Assembly: GCA_016125185.1 (NCBI GenBank)
Contig: WGMG01000006.1
Location: forward strand, 1,612,001-1,676,000
Direction: 5' to 3'
DNA: 64,000 nt
Source of the DNA: Armatimonadota bacterium
GTDB lineage: Bacteria > Armatimonadota > Fimbriimonadia > Fimbriimonadales > Fimbriimonadaceae
The position numbers and the translations under genes were made by a program. The notes under the pieces are model-generated. The model saw only the letters and a program-made list of their open reading frames with translations, was not told the origin of the DNA and did no database searches. Below are positions 28,601 to 36,756 of this stretch, piece after piece; position 1 is the stretch's first letter; every line of letters begins with the position of its first letter.

Positions 28601-30167
28601 AGTCTGTGAAGCCCGTATTTCGAAGCTGGGAGTCGAAGTTCTGTGTGTACTGAAGAACAACACTATTACTCGGATCTTTGTCACTGACGACGGTTGCTAG
28701 ACTGTTGTAGGTGTAGACCTCCTTGTTACCGTTTGCATCGGTGACATCGGTAACTCGAAGTCCAGAGTTATAATTAAGAACGGCCTGGCTAGTCGCCCCC
28801 CCACCAATCGGACTTGGAACAGTAACGGTACTCAAGAGTCCGTCTATGATGACTCCACCGCTGACGTCCACCGATGAATATGCGTAAGCTGCCTTCGAAG
28901 GTGGGTTAGCAGTACCGGTGGCAACTAATTGACTTGCTGACTGAAGCAATGAAGTTGTATTGCCAGAGTAAGCAAAGTAAGTACTCCTCGAGTAGCAATC
29001 TCTCACCTCGGAAAGCAAGTTGGAGCTGTAAACAAGAGTCAGGAGAGTAGTGCCATCTTGGTTCGAGACAGAAGCTAAATAGTCTCCATTCCAAGTCAAG
29101 GACAGGTACTGACCGGTGTTACTCGTGATCTTTGTTAAACGAAGCTTCCCAGAGCCGGATGGAGTGAGCGTCCAAACGGTCTCGTCATTCCACTTGATTG
29201 TTATGACATCCCAACTGAATGCGGTTGTAGTACTCGGCGTACCTTGTACAACATACGGTGAGCCTGAAGGAATCGTAAAAGAGCCCGTCGGATTTCCCGA
29301 AGAAAGGACTGGATCAAGAGTCACCTGCGAGTTGCCAGGGAACTTGAGGAGGATCGGTGCCCAACCGTTTAAGGTCGTATCATAAACGGCTGAAACATCG
29401 TAATTGTTCGACCAGCCCAAACCCATTCCTGCGGATGTCCCAGACTGAGAAACGCCAAGTTCATGGTACGTACGCTGAAAGATCACATTCGGGCCGGCAG
29501 GGTTGTAAACAGCTATGTCGGGCTTGGGCCGATAGCTTTCGAAACCCAATGCCAAATTGACAGGGTCCGCACTCCGCCCTTCATCGCTGCAGTTTGCCCT
29601 GGCACCACCCATAAGGGGGCTGCTTGGCCCACAAGGATCGCCCGGGTTAAAGGAATAATAGGGAATTGCTGGCCCATTTGGAGTCCAGATGATGGCGACG
29701 CTCGCCCACGGCCCGCCAGTTAGAACGCCATCGCCGTCGTAGTAAATGAACCTTGCCCGAATCCGGTAGATTCCCCCTACCACAGAACCGGGGCCTAGAT
29801 AGAAGTTATATTGTCGTCCATCATCAAAATAGTACTCGTGCGTGACGGCGGTCCAAGCTGTCCAACCGCTTTCTGCAGGAGTCCATTTTTGAACTTCGAT
29901 ACTATCGGCACCTGGAATCGAATTGAGATGAGCGCTGATATTTCGAATAGCGCCCTGAAGATCAACGGTCAGATTTGGCGCAGGGAAAAATGGCGCTTCC
30001 GATGCTGCGACAGACCTGGCCCCAAAGAGTCCCCAGTTTCGGTACGAGAACTGATGGACGACAATAAAAACTGTCGACAATAAGACCGCCCAAAAAAGGC
30101 ATTTGAGTTGAACAAGAGTATCAGTGCTCTTCTCCTGGGGAAGACTCTTAACCATAAGTACCATCAT
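25674..30167 (-). CDS. RHS/YD-repeat protein, possible polymorphic toxin
   Basis: About 1497 residues. The N-terminus has a membrane/signal segment (CLFWAVLLSTVFIVVHQF). About 180-300 resembles the DUF6531-type region (DPVNLALGFESY...TYHELGVSQ...GLGWSNNYD). Dozens of YD repeats (G.....YDS.GR...) run from about 400 to 1200. The RHS core ends in RFLTRDPIGAAGGINLYSY..NSPISKVDPAG. After the DPAG boundary comes a C-terminal domain of about 185 residues unlike the core (IGETMDRVINAAK...), as in polymorphic toxins; its activity is unknown. The ATG at 30167 is chosen over an upstream TTG. The gene is AT-rich relative to its neighbours, suggesting transfer. Confidence 0.88.
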   Translation of the reverse strand: MMVLMVKSLPQEKSTDTLVQLKCLFWAVLLSTVFIVVHQFSYRNWGLFGARSVAASEAPFFPAPNLTVDLQGAIRNISAHLNSIPGADSIEVQKWTPAESGWTAWTAVTHEYYFDDGRQYNFYLGPGSVVGGIYRIRARFIYYDGDGVLTGGPWASVAIIWTPNGPAIPYYSFNPGDPCGPSSPLMGGARANCSDEGRSADPVNLALGFESYRPKPDIAVYNPAGPNVIFQRTYHELGVSQSGTSAGMGLGWSNNYDVSAVYDTTLNGWAPILLKFPGNSQVTLDPVLSSGNPTGSFTIPSGSPYVVQGTPSTTTAFSWDVITIKWNDETVWTLTPSGSGKLRLTKITSNTGQYLSLTWNGDYLASVSNQDGTTLLTLVYSSNLLSEVRDCYSRSTYFAYSGNTTSLLQSASQLVATGTANPPSKAAYAYSSVDVSGGVIIDGLLSTVTVPSPIGGGATSQAVLNYNSGLRVTDVTDANGNKEVYTYNSLATVVSDKDPSNSVVLQYTQNFDSQLRNTGFTDSNGHTTTYEYLDSANPYRPTKVTDRNGHITHFGYDGFGHVVSITTPRTVTTTFSYNYSAWPTGRLIQIQRGSESPTNISYFSNGLVDTVTSPKPGATSGTVNTSFTYDSLGNIATKTIPGNNAVTSATTTYGYTTDGSYSQTARSHEPIVITDPNGNQSHLRYDSQGRVTDATDQVGRTTNFTYDIIGSITDAYFPASGQTGTGNTHKQDTFMWPGGPLSDSKLFDESGALVNQSHFTYGYEGELLGRSGDNENVSLVYDAVYRPTYRYDGNNHATQFSYDNVGRLSQVTYPGGANEQYTSYDNEGHLLQRIEPRGRIINYDYNDPESFLTSVSYPLTPSDNISYLYDSVGRTQQVTDGQGTYNYTYGRNDELLTDTTTYTGVKSVTMSFGYYSNGSRSQVQVPQFDFQSNYSYDAGGRPASIVNPFGETTNYDYNADNSLNKQTDANGVNTTYSYNALRQVQSIIHKNSSGTTLGSFSVTGRSGIGDVTGLTSSIPGAPRYSGTSTYSYNSKDELTSAVSTLNGGYSQAFASDGAGNLTTIRGTGYSYDNLNQISGTGFTYDLAGNPTTYRGLTATYDTENRLLSFGSSYTATYRFDNNRASRTIDGVTRYFYYLDGHVAFETDSSPDWQTYYTYGPDGLVSTRVAPTGGLGTYTTSYYHFDGQGNAAFKTSSSQAIGGYQYVDPYGLAAISSKKTESCFGMGAKYGYYFEPAIGMYCLGNRYYDPTTARFLTRDPIGAAGGINLYSYTQNSPISKVDPAGTDSWLSNFGAGIHRFLPYVDDAIRDGQANHGALGVGIATLETTAVDFVGGGLSNILRMGTDLGHYAGGDPCTPLSAAVMDGANIALNLLTAGQASGISASESVTARPIVIGETMDRVINAAKVYDLEYFKPSKSALRAAKRGDWDKLTLENQAFIDSAKANGRIIYSIGIDAARSERGLGFIYEQGWVGDYPTIPLSYPPTGWPPTQGTMMIH

Positions 30168-30273
30168 ATTCCAGTTCGCCAAGCATTTTTACGGGAATAA
30201 ATGAAAATTTAATAATATTCTAGACTTAGTCGACTGATGTGGGAGTCGTTTTGCTCGAGGCGACGCGCAAAGC

Positions 30274-31362
30274 TTGACCTTTCGGGCAAAAGCGAGTTAC
30301 GCCGGAAAGCTCGGTCGCCTTAAAAGAAGAATCCTTACGAATCACCCCACCGTACTACTTGTTGTGATAGAACTATTCTTCGCACAGGCGTCGGACGGTC
30401 CAGGGGCGGGAGTCGTCCTTTTGCCGTTCCTGGCCCTCGTCGGGATCATTCTCTTTTTCAGTGGGGTCTTCGTCGTCGGTCAGCAGGACGCGGTCATCAT
30501 CCAGAGGCTGGGCAAATTCAACCGCGTCGCCCGAGCAGGCCTCAACTTCAAGGTGCCGGTCCTTGAGACCGCCGCCGGAAGGCTCTCCCTCCGCATCCGT
30601 GAACTCGACATCCCTGGTCAGTTCAAAACCAGCGACAACGTCTTCATCAACATGATTCTGCGCGTGCAGTACGCGGTCATCCCCGAGCGAGCATCGGACG
30701 CCCATTATAAGCTCCAAAGCCCCGAACAGCAGATCACAGCGTTCGTGCTCAACGTGGTCCGCGGCGAGGTTGCCAAGATGCAACTCCGCGACGTCTTCGA
30801 GCATCAAGACTCCATCGGCAACGCCGTCAACGAGCAACTGACGATCTCCATGAGCGAGTTCGGATTCCAAATCCGCAACGCGCTGGTGAACGAAGTTCGT
30901 CCCGCCGAAGAGGTCGTTCGCGCCATGAACGCCGTTCAGGCTTCGGAGAACGAGAAGGTCGCAGCCAAGAACCAAGGTGAAGCCCAAAAGTTCCGCACCG
31001 TTCTCCACGCTGAAGCCGAAGCCGAAGCCAAGCGCCTGCAAGGCGAAGGTATCGCTGCCCAGCGCGAAGCCATCGTGCGCGGCCTGTCCATTTCAGTGGA
31101 AAGCCTCAAGACCGCCATGCCTGGCGCCGATCCCCAAACCCTGATGAACCTTGTGCTCATCAACCAGTATTTCGACGCCATGCGCGATATCTCGCAGGGT
31201 GAAAAGGCCAAGGTCATCTTCGTCCCCTCTGGACCAGGTGCTTACCGAGAAATCAGCGACCAGCTCTTCCAGTCGTTCATCAATGCCGCCGAGGCGAGTT
31301 CGCCCGTACCAGTCGCGGCCAAGAAACCTACGAAGGCAAACGAACCGCCTCCCATCCAATAA
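30274..31362 (+). CDS. SPFH/Band 7 (stomatin/HflK-like) membrane protein
   Basis: Up to 362 residues. A hydrophobic N-terminal anchor (VVLLPFLALVGIILFFSGVFVV) is followed by the SPFH domain: QQDAVIIQRLGKFNRVARAGLNFKVPV, then RELDIPGQFKTSDNVFINMILRVQY. A long Ala/Glu-rich coiled-coil (NEKVAAKNQGEAQKF...AEAEAEAKRLQGEG) precedes the oligomerisation tail. These proteins scaffold membrane microdomains or regulate proteases. The true start is uncertain: the first codon at 30274 gives a basic leader, while TTG or GTG codons around 30360 would begin just before the anchor. Confidence 0.88.
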   Translation: MTFRAKASYAGKLGRLKRRILTNHPTVLLVVIELFFAQASDGPGAGVVLLPFLALVGIILFFSGVFVVGQQDAVIIQRLGKFNRVARAGLNFKVPVLETAAGRLSLRIRELDIPGQFKTSDNVFINMILRVQYAVIPERASDAHYKLQSPEQQITAFVLNVVRGEVAKMQLRDVFEHQDSIGNAVNEQLTISMSEFGFQIRNALVNEVRPAEEVVRAMNAVQASENEKVAAKNQGEAQKFRTVLHAEAEAEAKRLQGEGIAAQREAIVRGLSISVESLKTAMPGADPQTLMNLVLINQYFDAMRDISQGEKAKVIFVPSGPGAYREISDQLFQSFINAAEASSPVPVAAKKPTKANEPPPIQ

Positions 31363-31363
31363 C

Positions 31364-31402
31364 CAAAAAGGGGACCGCAATCTGCGCTCCCCTCTTTCTC
31401 TC
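31364..31402. terminator. Bidirectional terminator between convergent genes
   Basis: An interrupted inverted repeat (AAAGGGG ... GCA/TGC ... CCCCTCTTT) flanked by A-rich and T-rich runs lies between the SPFH gene and the PEP-CTERM gene end at 31420. It could serve both directions. Confidence 0.65.
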
Positions 31403-31419
31403 TTACTGGCAAGAGATGT

Positions 31420-32292
31420 TTACTTCTTTCGTCGTCGAAGCAAGGCTACCGCGCCCAGACCGAGGACGGCGAAGGAAGCCGGTTCTGGAACCGGACTGCC
31501 AACCGTGAACTCAAGAACATCGAACGTTCCTGCCGGGTGGCTGCCAGCGTAAACCGATGTCCCATTGACATTGACGTTCATATTGCCCGTCGCATTGCCC
31601 GCGAAAGCAAAGCCGTTCGCAAACGTGCTGTTGTAGCCACCGGCCACAATGTAATAGTCCCCGTCTGCCAGGACGCCCGGAGTCAAAAGGCTGAGCGTTC
31701 CCGTGCCTCCATCGTCATCGTTGCCCAAAAGCGTTCCTGTCGACGTGTACAGAGCCAATTCGGTATCGAAGCTCGACGATTCGGTATCGATCGTAAAGTC
31801 CGTACCGGAAGAGTAGTTGCCGATGTTGATGATCGACGGACCACGGCTAAAGGTGAACGAAACGTTGTTCCAGGTCGAGTCCGGTCCAGCCCCATCATCA
31901 AAATACTCGTACGATTCGAATCCAAAGGTATCACCCGCGTTTGCCCACACGAGCGCTGAAGAATCTTTGGTAACAGAGATCGTGCCGCTATACGAACTTG
32001 TTGTACTGGGCTGAAATGACTGTGAGAACCCTGTGTTGAGATTCGAAATGTTCCAGCGAGCTTCGCTGGCATAGGTGCCTGAAATGACCTTCGTCAGATC
32101 TCCAGAGAAGCTAATATTGCCGAACAATGTTGTTGCGCCTGTGTAGGTCCCTGTGAAGTATCCGTTTCCTGCCGTCCCAATAGCCCCGACCGAGTCCAAA
32201 GGACCCGCATTCGAGACAGTAAAGTCGGCGAACGAGTAACTCGCAGAGAAGCCCAAGACAAGCATCGTGGTTAGCGATCTGCTTATTTTCAT
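31420..32292 (-). CDS. PEP-CTERM secreted protein
   Basis: A 290-residue exported protein. The signal peptide is MKISRSLTTMLVLGFSASYSFA. The beta-rich mature domain has a DFTIDTESSSFDTELALYTSTGTLLGNDDDGG block near 190-220 that resembles bacterial pre-peptidase C-terminal-like (PPC) domains. The C-terminus is a canonical PEP-CTERM: PVPEPASFAVLGLGAVALLRRRKK. GGAG lies 5 bases before ATG 32292, which settles the start over an in-frame ATG 28 codons upstream. Exosortase would process it at the membrane. Confidence 0.88.
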   Translation of the reverse strand: MKISRSLTTMLVLGFSASYSFADFTVSNAGPLDSVGAIGTAGNGYFTGTYTGATTLFGNISFSGDLTKVISGTYASEARWNISNLNTGFSQSFQPSTTSSYSGTISVTKDSSALVWANAGDTFGFESYEYFDDGAGPDSTWNNVSFTFSRGPSIINIGNYSSGTDFTIDTESSSFDTELALYTSTGTLLGNDDDGGTGTLSLLTPGVLADGDYYIVAGGYNSTFANGFAFAGNATGNMNVNVNGTSVYAGSHPAGTFDVLEFTVGSPVPEPASFAVLGLGAVALLRRRKK

Positions 32293-32626
32293 GTGTGCTC
32301 CAAAAAGAATGAGGCAAGTCCCCACGCTGGAACTCAAGCCGCTCGTATTTTTAACATGTTTAAGGAATGCCCGCAACCCGAAATCCCCCTTTTCACCCAG
32401 TATTTTTACCGTAAATAGAATTTCGTAAGAATCAGGACATTACCACGAACACAATAAAAGACCATTTGAAGTGTCTTGAATTCAGCGTGACCGTACTTCT
32501 ACCAGGGCAATTCTCATACAATTTCCTAACTCCAAGCACTGCTCTATCGCCAATTCCCGCGACATTCTTTTTCGCACCGAAAAAGAGTTTGAACGATTCC
32601 CATGTTAAGGCGCACCCACGTTCTGT
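32293..32626. other. Intergenic region between divergent PEP-CTERM and sigma factor genes
   Basis: A 334-bp AT-rich stretch between divergent starts. It must hold both promoters, but I see no convincing -35/-10 pair, hairpin or open frame. The sigma-factor ATG has no Shine-Dalgarno sequence before it. Confidence 0.4.
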
Positions 32627-33157
32627 ATGATGCTAGTTGTCCAACAACAGGCGGCCCCAAAGGTGGAAAAGCTGGATATTGCCCAACTTGCCAAGCAGCA
32701 CTACGACCGTGTGTTTCGGTTCTGCTCGACGCGAGTGGGATACCACCACGCCGGAGACGCCGCCCAAGAAACCTTTCTGACGGCTCAGCGCAACCTTGCC
32801 AAATTCCGCGGCGAAAGCCAACCCCTCACCTGGCTGATCGGCATCGCGCTGAACGAATGTCGGCGCGTCAACCGCAACCTATCGCGCACCGAGCCACTCC
32901 CCGAGTTCAAGGATGAGACGTCCCAGGAATCCCAACTAATCAACCGCGAATTCCTGCGCATCGCTCTCTCCAAGCTCTCGGACGAGCACCGCGAGGTCGT
33001 CACCCTCCACGAGATCGACGGCTTCACCTACGAAGAGATCGCCCAAATCACCGGCGTCCCCGTCGGTACGGTCAAGAGCCGCCTCTTCCACGCCTTCACC
33101 AACCTGCGAAAGTCCATCTATTCGCCCGAAACCCAGCCTCAAACGGAGGTTCAGTAA
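32627..33157 (+). CDS. ECF-type RNA polymerase sigma factor
   Basis: A 176-residue extracytoplasmic-function sigma factor that redirects RNA polymerase to a stress regulon. Region 2 spans about 22-90 (YDRVFRFCSTRVGYHHAGDAAQETFLTA, then RGESQPLTWLIGIALNECRR). Region 4 spans about 115-165 (LSKLSDEHREVVTLHEIDGFTYEEIAQITGVPVGTVKSRLF). The downstream membrane protein starts 0 bp after its stop and is the presumed anti-sigma factor. Confidence 0.93.
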   Translation: MMLVVQQQAAPKVEKLDIAQLAKQHYDRVFRFCSTRVGYHHAGDAAQETFLTAQRNLAKFRGESQPLTWLIGIALNECRRVNRNLSRTEPLPEFKDETSQESQLINREFLRIALSKLSDEHREVVTLHEIDGFTYEEIAQITGVPVGTVKSRLFHAFTNLRKSIYSPETQPQTEVQ

Positions 33158-34567
33158 ATGGAAAACATCAAGAGCTACCTGGACGGCGAACTCGACCTCG
33201 CCCAGCAGACGGAAGTCGAAACCCACCTTCGAAACGATTCCCAACTGCAGAAAATGGTCGAAGACTTCAAGACGATTTCAGACACCCTTCGCACCGCCGA
33301 TGCGGGCGAGCCCTACGGCTTCGACAAGCTTCAAGAGCGCTTGCAGAAGTCGGGGGCCGACCGAAAGAAGGAGACCCAGAAGATTTGGCGCATTGCCACC
33401 TATCTCAGTCTCGGCATGGGCTCACTGATCGTCGCCGCCATGATCTTCCCTGTCTTTGCCCAGTCTAAGGTTGCGGCAAAAGCGTCGAGCGAAAAGAGCG
33501 ATGTGACGGCATCGGCCGCCAAACAAATGACGGAGAAGTCCAGGCTCAGCGCACAGTACCAGAACCCTGTTAACGGGGCCGCTCCCACGATGGCTGGCAA
33601 AGCACCCATGAGCCCCGGGGACAGCACCACCGATTCGCCTGCTTTGAGTGAGTCGAATGGCGTATCCGGTCTGAGTCGCTACAGTGGCGGCGGCCTCCCG
33701 GGCGATGCCGAAGCAGATAAGGCCGTTGACGGCGCTTCAATCAAGGGCATGCCCGAACAAATGAGCCAAGCCAAGGGATCAGGCTATATCCCCGCCGACT
33801 CCATGAAGAAGGCGGCCGAACCCGAAACTCCGTTCAAGTCCCAAATGCGCGACATTCGCGATAAGACTGCCAACGCGCCTGTCACCCTCAACGACACACC
33901 CCACGGCATCTACCTCGAGCGCACCGGCGAAATCCGCCTCCAGGTGGAAGACCTGCTCCGCTCGGTCGACGAAGTGACTGGCATGGTCCAAGGCTTCGAC
34001 GGATTTGTGGTCAACAACCAGATGCAGAACACCGAGGACGGCGGCTCCGCCAACATGGTCGTTCGCGTCCCTACCAAGAACTACAGCGGCGCGATGAACA
34101 AGCTCCGCAACATGGGCAAGGTCCTCTCCGAAAGTGGCGCGAGCCAGGACATCACCAGCGAAACCGTCGACAGTTCCACCCGAATGATCTCGTGGGCCGA
34201 CGAAGAGGATCGCCTGGTCAAGGCAATGGACAAGGCCAAAACGGAGCATGAGAAGAACGTATTGCGACGTGAGATCGCCGAGGTCCGAGTCAACCTGAAC
34301 GCTTACCGAGCCCAAGTCAAGAGCCTCACCGAGCGTTCGCAGTACAGCACCATCACGGTGGACCTTCTGCGTGGCGACAAGGCCGATCAAGCCGGTGGAA
34401 GCACGAGCAGTAACTGGTCCGGCAATGCGTTCAAAGACGCTAAGAGCGGCCTCGGTTCCGTCGGACAAGTCCTCGGCGTGGTCTGCATCTACGCCCTGGT
34501 CTTCACTCCGGTCTGGCTTCCCTTCGCCATCGCCGCCTACATCGTCCGCAAGAAGAATCTTAGCTAG
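33158..34567 (+). CDS. Probable anti-sigma factor with DUF4349 domain
   Basis: A 469-residue membrane protein cotranscribed with the ECF sigma factor (the ATG immediately follows its stop, with GGAGG 8 bases upstream). Residues 1-45 (IKSYLDGELDLAQQTEVETHLRND) match the helix pattern of anti-sigma N-termini but lack the zinc Cys/His. A membrane segment lies near 80-100 and reads AAMIFPVFAQSKVAAKAS, strikingly like the prepilin motif of this phylum. A low-complexity linker follows, then DUF4349 (about 245-410) with a coiled-coil, and a C-terminal membrane helix (about 435-460). DUF4349 may act as the sensor. Confidence 0.85.
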   Translation: MENIKSYLDGELDLAQQTEVETHLRNDSQLQKMVEDFKTISDTLRTADAGEPYGFDKLQERLQKSGADRKKETQKIWRIATYLSLGMGSLIVAAMIFPVFAQSKVAAKASSEKSDVTASAAKQMTEKSRLSAQYQNPVNGAAPTMAGKAPMSPGDSTTDSPALSESNGVSGLSRYSGGGLPGDAEADKAVDGASIKGMPEQMSQAKGSGYIPADSMKKAAEPETPFKSQMRDIRDKTANAPVTLNDTPHGIYLERTGEIRLQVEDLLRSVDEVTGMVQGFDGFVVNNQMQNTEDGGSANMVVRVPTKNYSGAMNKLRNMGKVLSESGASQDITSETVDSSTRMISWADEEDRLVKAMDKAKTEHEKNVLRREIAEVRVNLNAYRAQVKSLTERSQYSTITVDLLRGDKADQAGGSTSSNWSGNAFKDAKSGLGSVGQVLGVVCIYALVFTPVWLPFAIAAYIVRKKNLS

Positions 34568-34586
34568 GTCTCTGCGAACCCTCAAT

Positions 34587-34620
34587 GCCCCGACCCAAGT
34601 TCCTAGGGCGGGGCTTCTTC
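34587..34620 (+). terminator. Intrinsic terminator after the sigma/anti-sigma operon
   Basis: GCCCCGACCC (34587-34596) pairs with GGG-CGGGGC (34606-34614) with one bulge and a 9-base loop, followed by TTCTTCTT. It lies 20 bp past the stop. Confidence 0.75.
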
Positions 34621-34651
34621 TTGCTCGCACCGGTAGTAACATAGCGATACC

Positions 34652-35509
34652 GTGGACAAAATCCCGATCCTCCTCGACACCGACCCAGGCAACGACATCG
34701 ACGACGCCCTGGCCATCAGCTACCTTCTCAGCAAGCCGGAATGCGACCTTTTGGGGATCACCACGGTTACCGGCCCCGTCGATCAGCGAGCGGCCATCGC
34801 CGAAGTCCTGTGCTCCGCCGCTGGTCGAAAAGACGTTCCCATCCATTGCGGCCGCTCCGACGTGCTCGCCTACGGCCAGGGCCAGCCCTGGTGTGCCCAG
34901 TACGAACCCATCAAAGACCTGCCTCACAAACTCGACCGAAAGCAGGACGAAGCCGTCGACTTCCTTCGCCAAACCATCCGCTCCCGCCCTGGCGAGATCA
35001 CCCTGCTTAGCATCGGCCCGTTCCCCAATGTCGCTCTGCTCTTCGCTCTTGATCCCGAAATCCCGTTCCTGCTCAAGGAGTTCGTCTCCATGGCTGGCGT
35101 CTTTCACCTCGACTTCGATACCGAATGGAACTGCGTATGCGACCCCGTCGCCACCGCCATGGTCGCCCACGCCAAACGGCGACGCCACTACTGGGTCGGG
35201 CTCGACGTCACCCTTCAATGCCAAATGGAGAAAGCCGAATGCGAAAAGCACTTCAAGGGCCCCCTGCTGGAGTTGGTGCTAAAGATGGCCACCAAGTGGT
35301 TCGAGCGTGAGGGCAAAATCACGTTCCACGACCCTCTCGCGGCCGCCTCGATCTTCAACCCCGGCTTACTCACCTTCGAGCAAGGCAAAGTCGCTGCAAA
35401 TCCCGAGAAGGGTCAAACCAAATTCGCCGCTGGCGAAGGCACCGATTTTGTCGCCAGCAAAGTCGATTCCGCCAAGTTTTTCGAGGAATACTTCACCGTC
35501 GTCAAATGA
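34652..35509 (+). CDS. Inosine-uridine-preferring nucleoside hydrolase family protein
   Basis: A 285-residue calcium-dependent N-ribohydrolase that cleaves nucleosides to ribose and base. The N-terminal DTDPGNDIDDALAI (residues 9-22) is the Ca-binding Asp cluster of the family; MAGVFHLDFDTEWNCVCDPVA holds the typical A...EfN...DP.A motif. The GTG start at 34652 places the cluster where expected. It is coupled to the downstream methyltransferase (ATGA overlap 35506-35509). Confidence 0.93.
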   Translation: MDKIPILLDTDPGNDIDDALAISYLLSKPECDLLGITTVTGPVDQRAAIAEVLCSAAGRKDVPIHCGRSDVLAYGQGQPWCAQYEPIKDLPHKLDRKQDEAVDFLRQTIRSRPGEITLLSIGPFPNVALLFALDPEIPFLLKEFVSMAGVFHLDFDTEWNCVCDPVATAMVAHAKRRRHYWVGLDVTLQCQMEKAECEKHFKGPLLELVLKMATKWFEREGKITFHDPLAAASIFNPGLLTFEQGKVAANPEKGQTKFAAGEGTDFVASKVDSAKFFEEYFTVVK

Positions 35510-36327
35510 GCGCACTTCACGAGATTCAAGGGATTCAAACCGCCCATCGCCGCCGAATGCTCGAAACATGGAGCATTCCAGCGGGATCAAAAGTGCTCGA
35601 GGTTGGATGCGGGCAAGGCGATATGACCGCTGTGCTCATGGAAGCCGTCGGCCCAGACGGACACGTCACTGCCGTCGACCTTGCTTCGCCGACCTACGGC
35701 GCTCCAGAGACCCTTGCCGAAGCGACGGAGAAGATTCAAAACTCTCCTATCGGCGACCGAGTCGACTTTCACTTCGAATGCGACATCCGAAGGGCTGACT
35801 TCCCCGAAAACTCCTTCGATGTCGCCGTCATGGCGATGTCGTCCTGGTACTTCGCTTCCCAACAAGAACTGGTCGAAACCCTCCAAGCGCTTCGCCGTCT
35901 CTCACCACGCCTCGCCTTCGCCGAATGGGATCTCCACCTCCACTCAAGCGATCAATTGGGTCACTTCACGGCAGTGCAAATCCAAGAAATGATCGAGTCC
36001 GCCAAACCCGAAAGTCAGGCCAACATCCGTACCCCGCTCACCCAAGATCAATTGAAAAGCCTTCTGCCCCGCTCAGGCTGGACGCTCGATAGCGAGTCGC
36101 TTGTCGATTCTCCCGACCTTCAGGACGCCGACTGGGAGATCGCCCACACCCAAAAACACTCAATCCTCGAAGCCGAGGACCTCGTCATCAACAACGAACA
36201 GAGATCGATGCTGAATCGCGACATCGCACGTCTTCGCGAGGTCGCCAAGCCGAACGGCAATCGTCCCCTCTTCGTGTACTCGTTAACCGCCGTTCATGGC
36301 CCGCTGCATGATGGCCGCGTTGGTTGA
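35506..36327 (+). CDS. Class I SAM-dependent methyltransferase
   Basis: A 273-residue Rossmann-fold methyltransferase. SAM-binding motif I is VLEVGCGQGDMTAVL (about 25-39), followed by the acidic residue in VTAVDLASP and motif IV FDVAVMAMSSWYF. The C-terminal part has no recognised substrate domain. Overlap with the nucleoside hydrolase stop implies joint expression. Its last 45 bases overlap the convergent lipoprotein gene. Confidence 0.9.
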   Translation: MSALHEIQGIQTAHRRRMLETWSIPAGSKVLEVGCGQGDMTAVLMEAVGPDGHVTAVDLASPTYGAPETLAEATEKIQNSPIGDRVDFHFECDIRRADFPENSFDVAVMAMSSWYFASQQELVETLQALRRLSPRLAFAEWDLHLHSSDQLGHFTAVQIQEMIESAKPESQANIRTPLTQDQLKSLLPRSGWTLDSESLVDSPDLQDADWEIAHTQKHSILEAEDLVINNEQRSMLNRDIARLREVAKPNGNRPLFVYSLTAVHGPLHDGRVG

Positions 36328-36732
36328 GTCCTGATCGTCGCTGGACATCTTGTCGAACTCCAGCGGAGTATTCACGCCAAAAACCTGCCCCGATTCATCC
36401 GTAATCTCGATTTTCTTGTCCGAAACTCGCTTCAGGTCGAACGGAAACTTGGCATTTGGGTCCGCCGAATAGTTGTGACCTTTCATCGTCGCCTTGCCGG
36501 CATCGACGGTCAGCTTGTCACCCTGCAAATCGCCCGGAGCCTGCATGTCCTGCCGAGTTCCAAAAAGGTTGACGGAGTTATCCTGGTAAATCTCCATCAC
36601 CATGTAGTTGTCCTTCGACTTTCCCGTCCGCCAGTAGCCCTTGTACGTCGGCTTCACCGCCGTAAGGTCTGGCGGCTCGCCGCAACCAACAACAACCGAA
36701 AGGACCAAGACCACCAACGCAACCCGACGCAT
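36283..36732 (-). CDS. Lipoprotein, hypothetical
   Basis: A 149-residue lipoprotein with signal MRRVALVVLVLSVVVGC (Cys17). The mature domain begins YKGYWRTGKSKDNYMVMEIYQDNSVNLFG, a beta-rich pattern similar to the lipoprotein at 13564-13950, suggesting a small lipocalin-like family in this genome. It overlaps the end of the convergent methyltransferase gene by 45 bp. Confidence 0.8.
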   Translation of the reverse strand: MRRVALVVLVLSVVVGCGEPPDLTAVKPTYKGYWRTGKSKDNYMVMEIYQDNSVNLFGTRQDMQAPGDLQGDKLTVDAGKATMKGHNYSADPNAKFPFDLKRVSDKKIEITDESGQVFGVNTPLEFDKMSSDDQDSTNAAIMQRAMNGG

Positions 36733-36756
36733 GGTGCATTATAACGCGGTCAAAGG

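Noticed and set aside
33779-35251. Long open frame antisense to the anti-sigma and nucleoside hydrolase genes
   Set aside because: It spans two well-supported genes and has no start signal or domain; its Gly/Asp/Val composition is that of a shadow frame.
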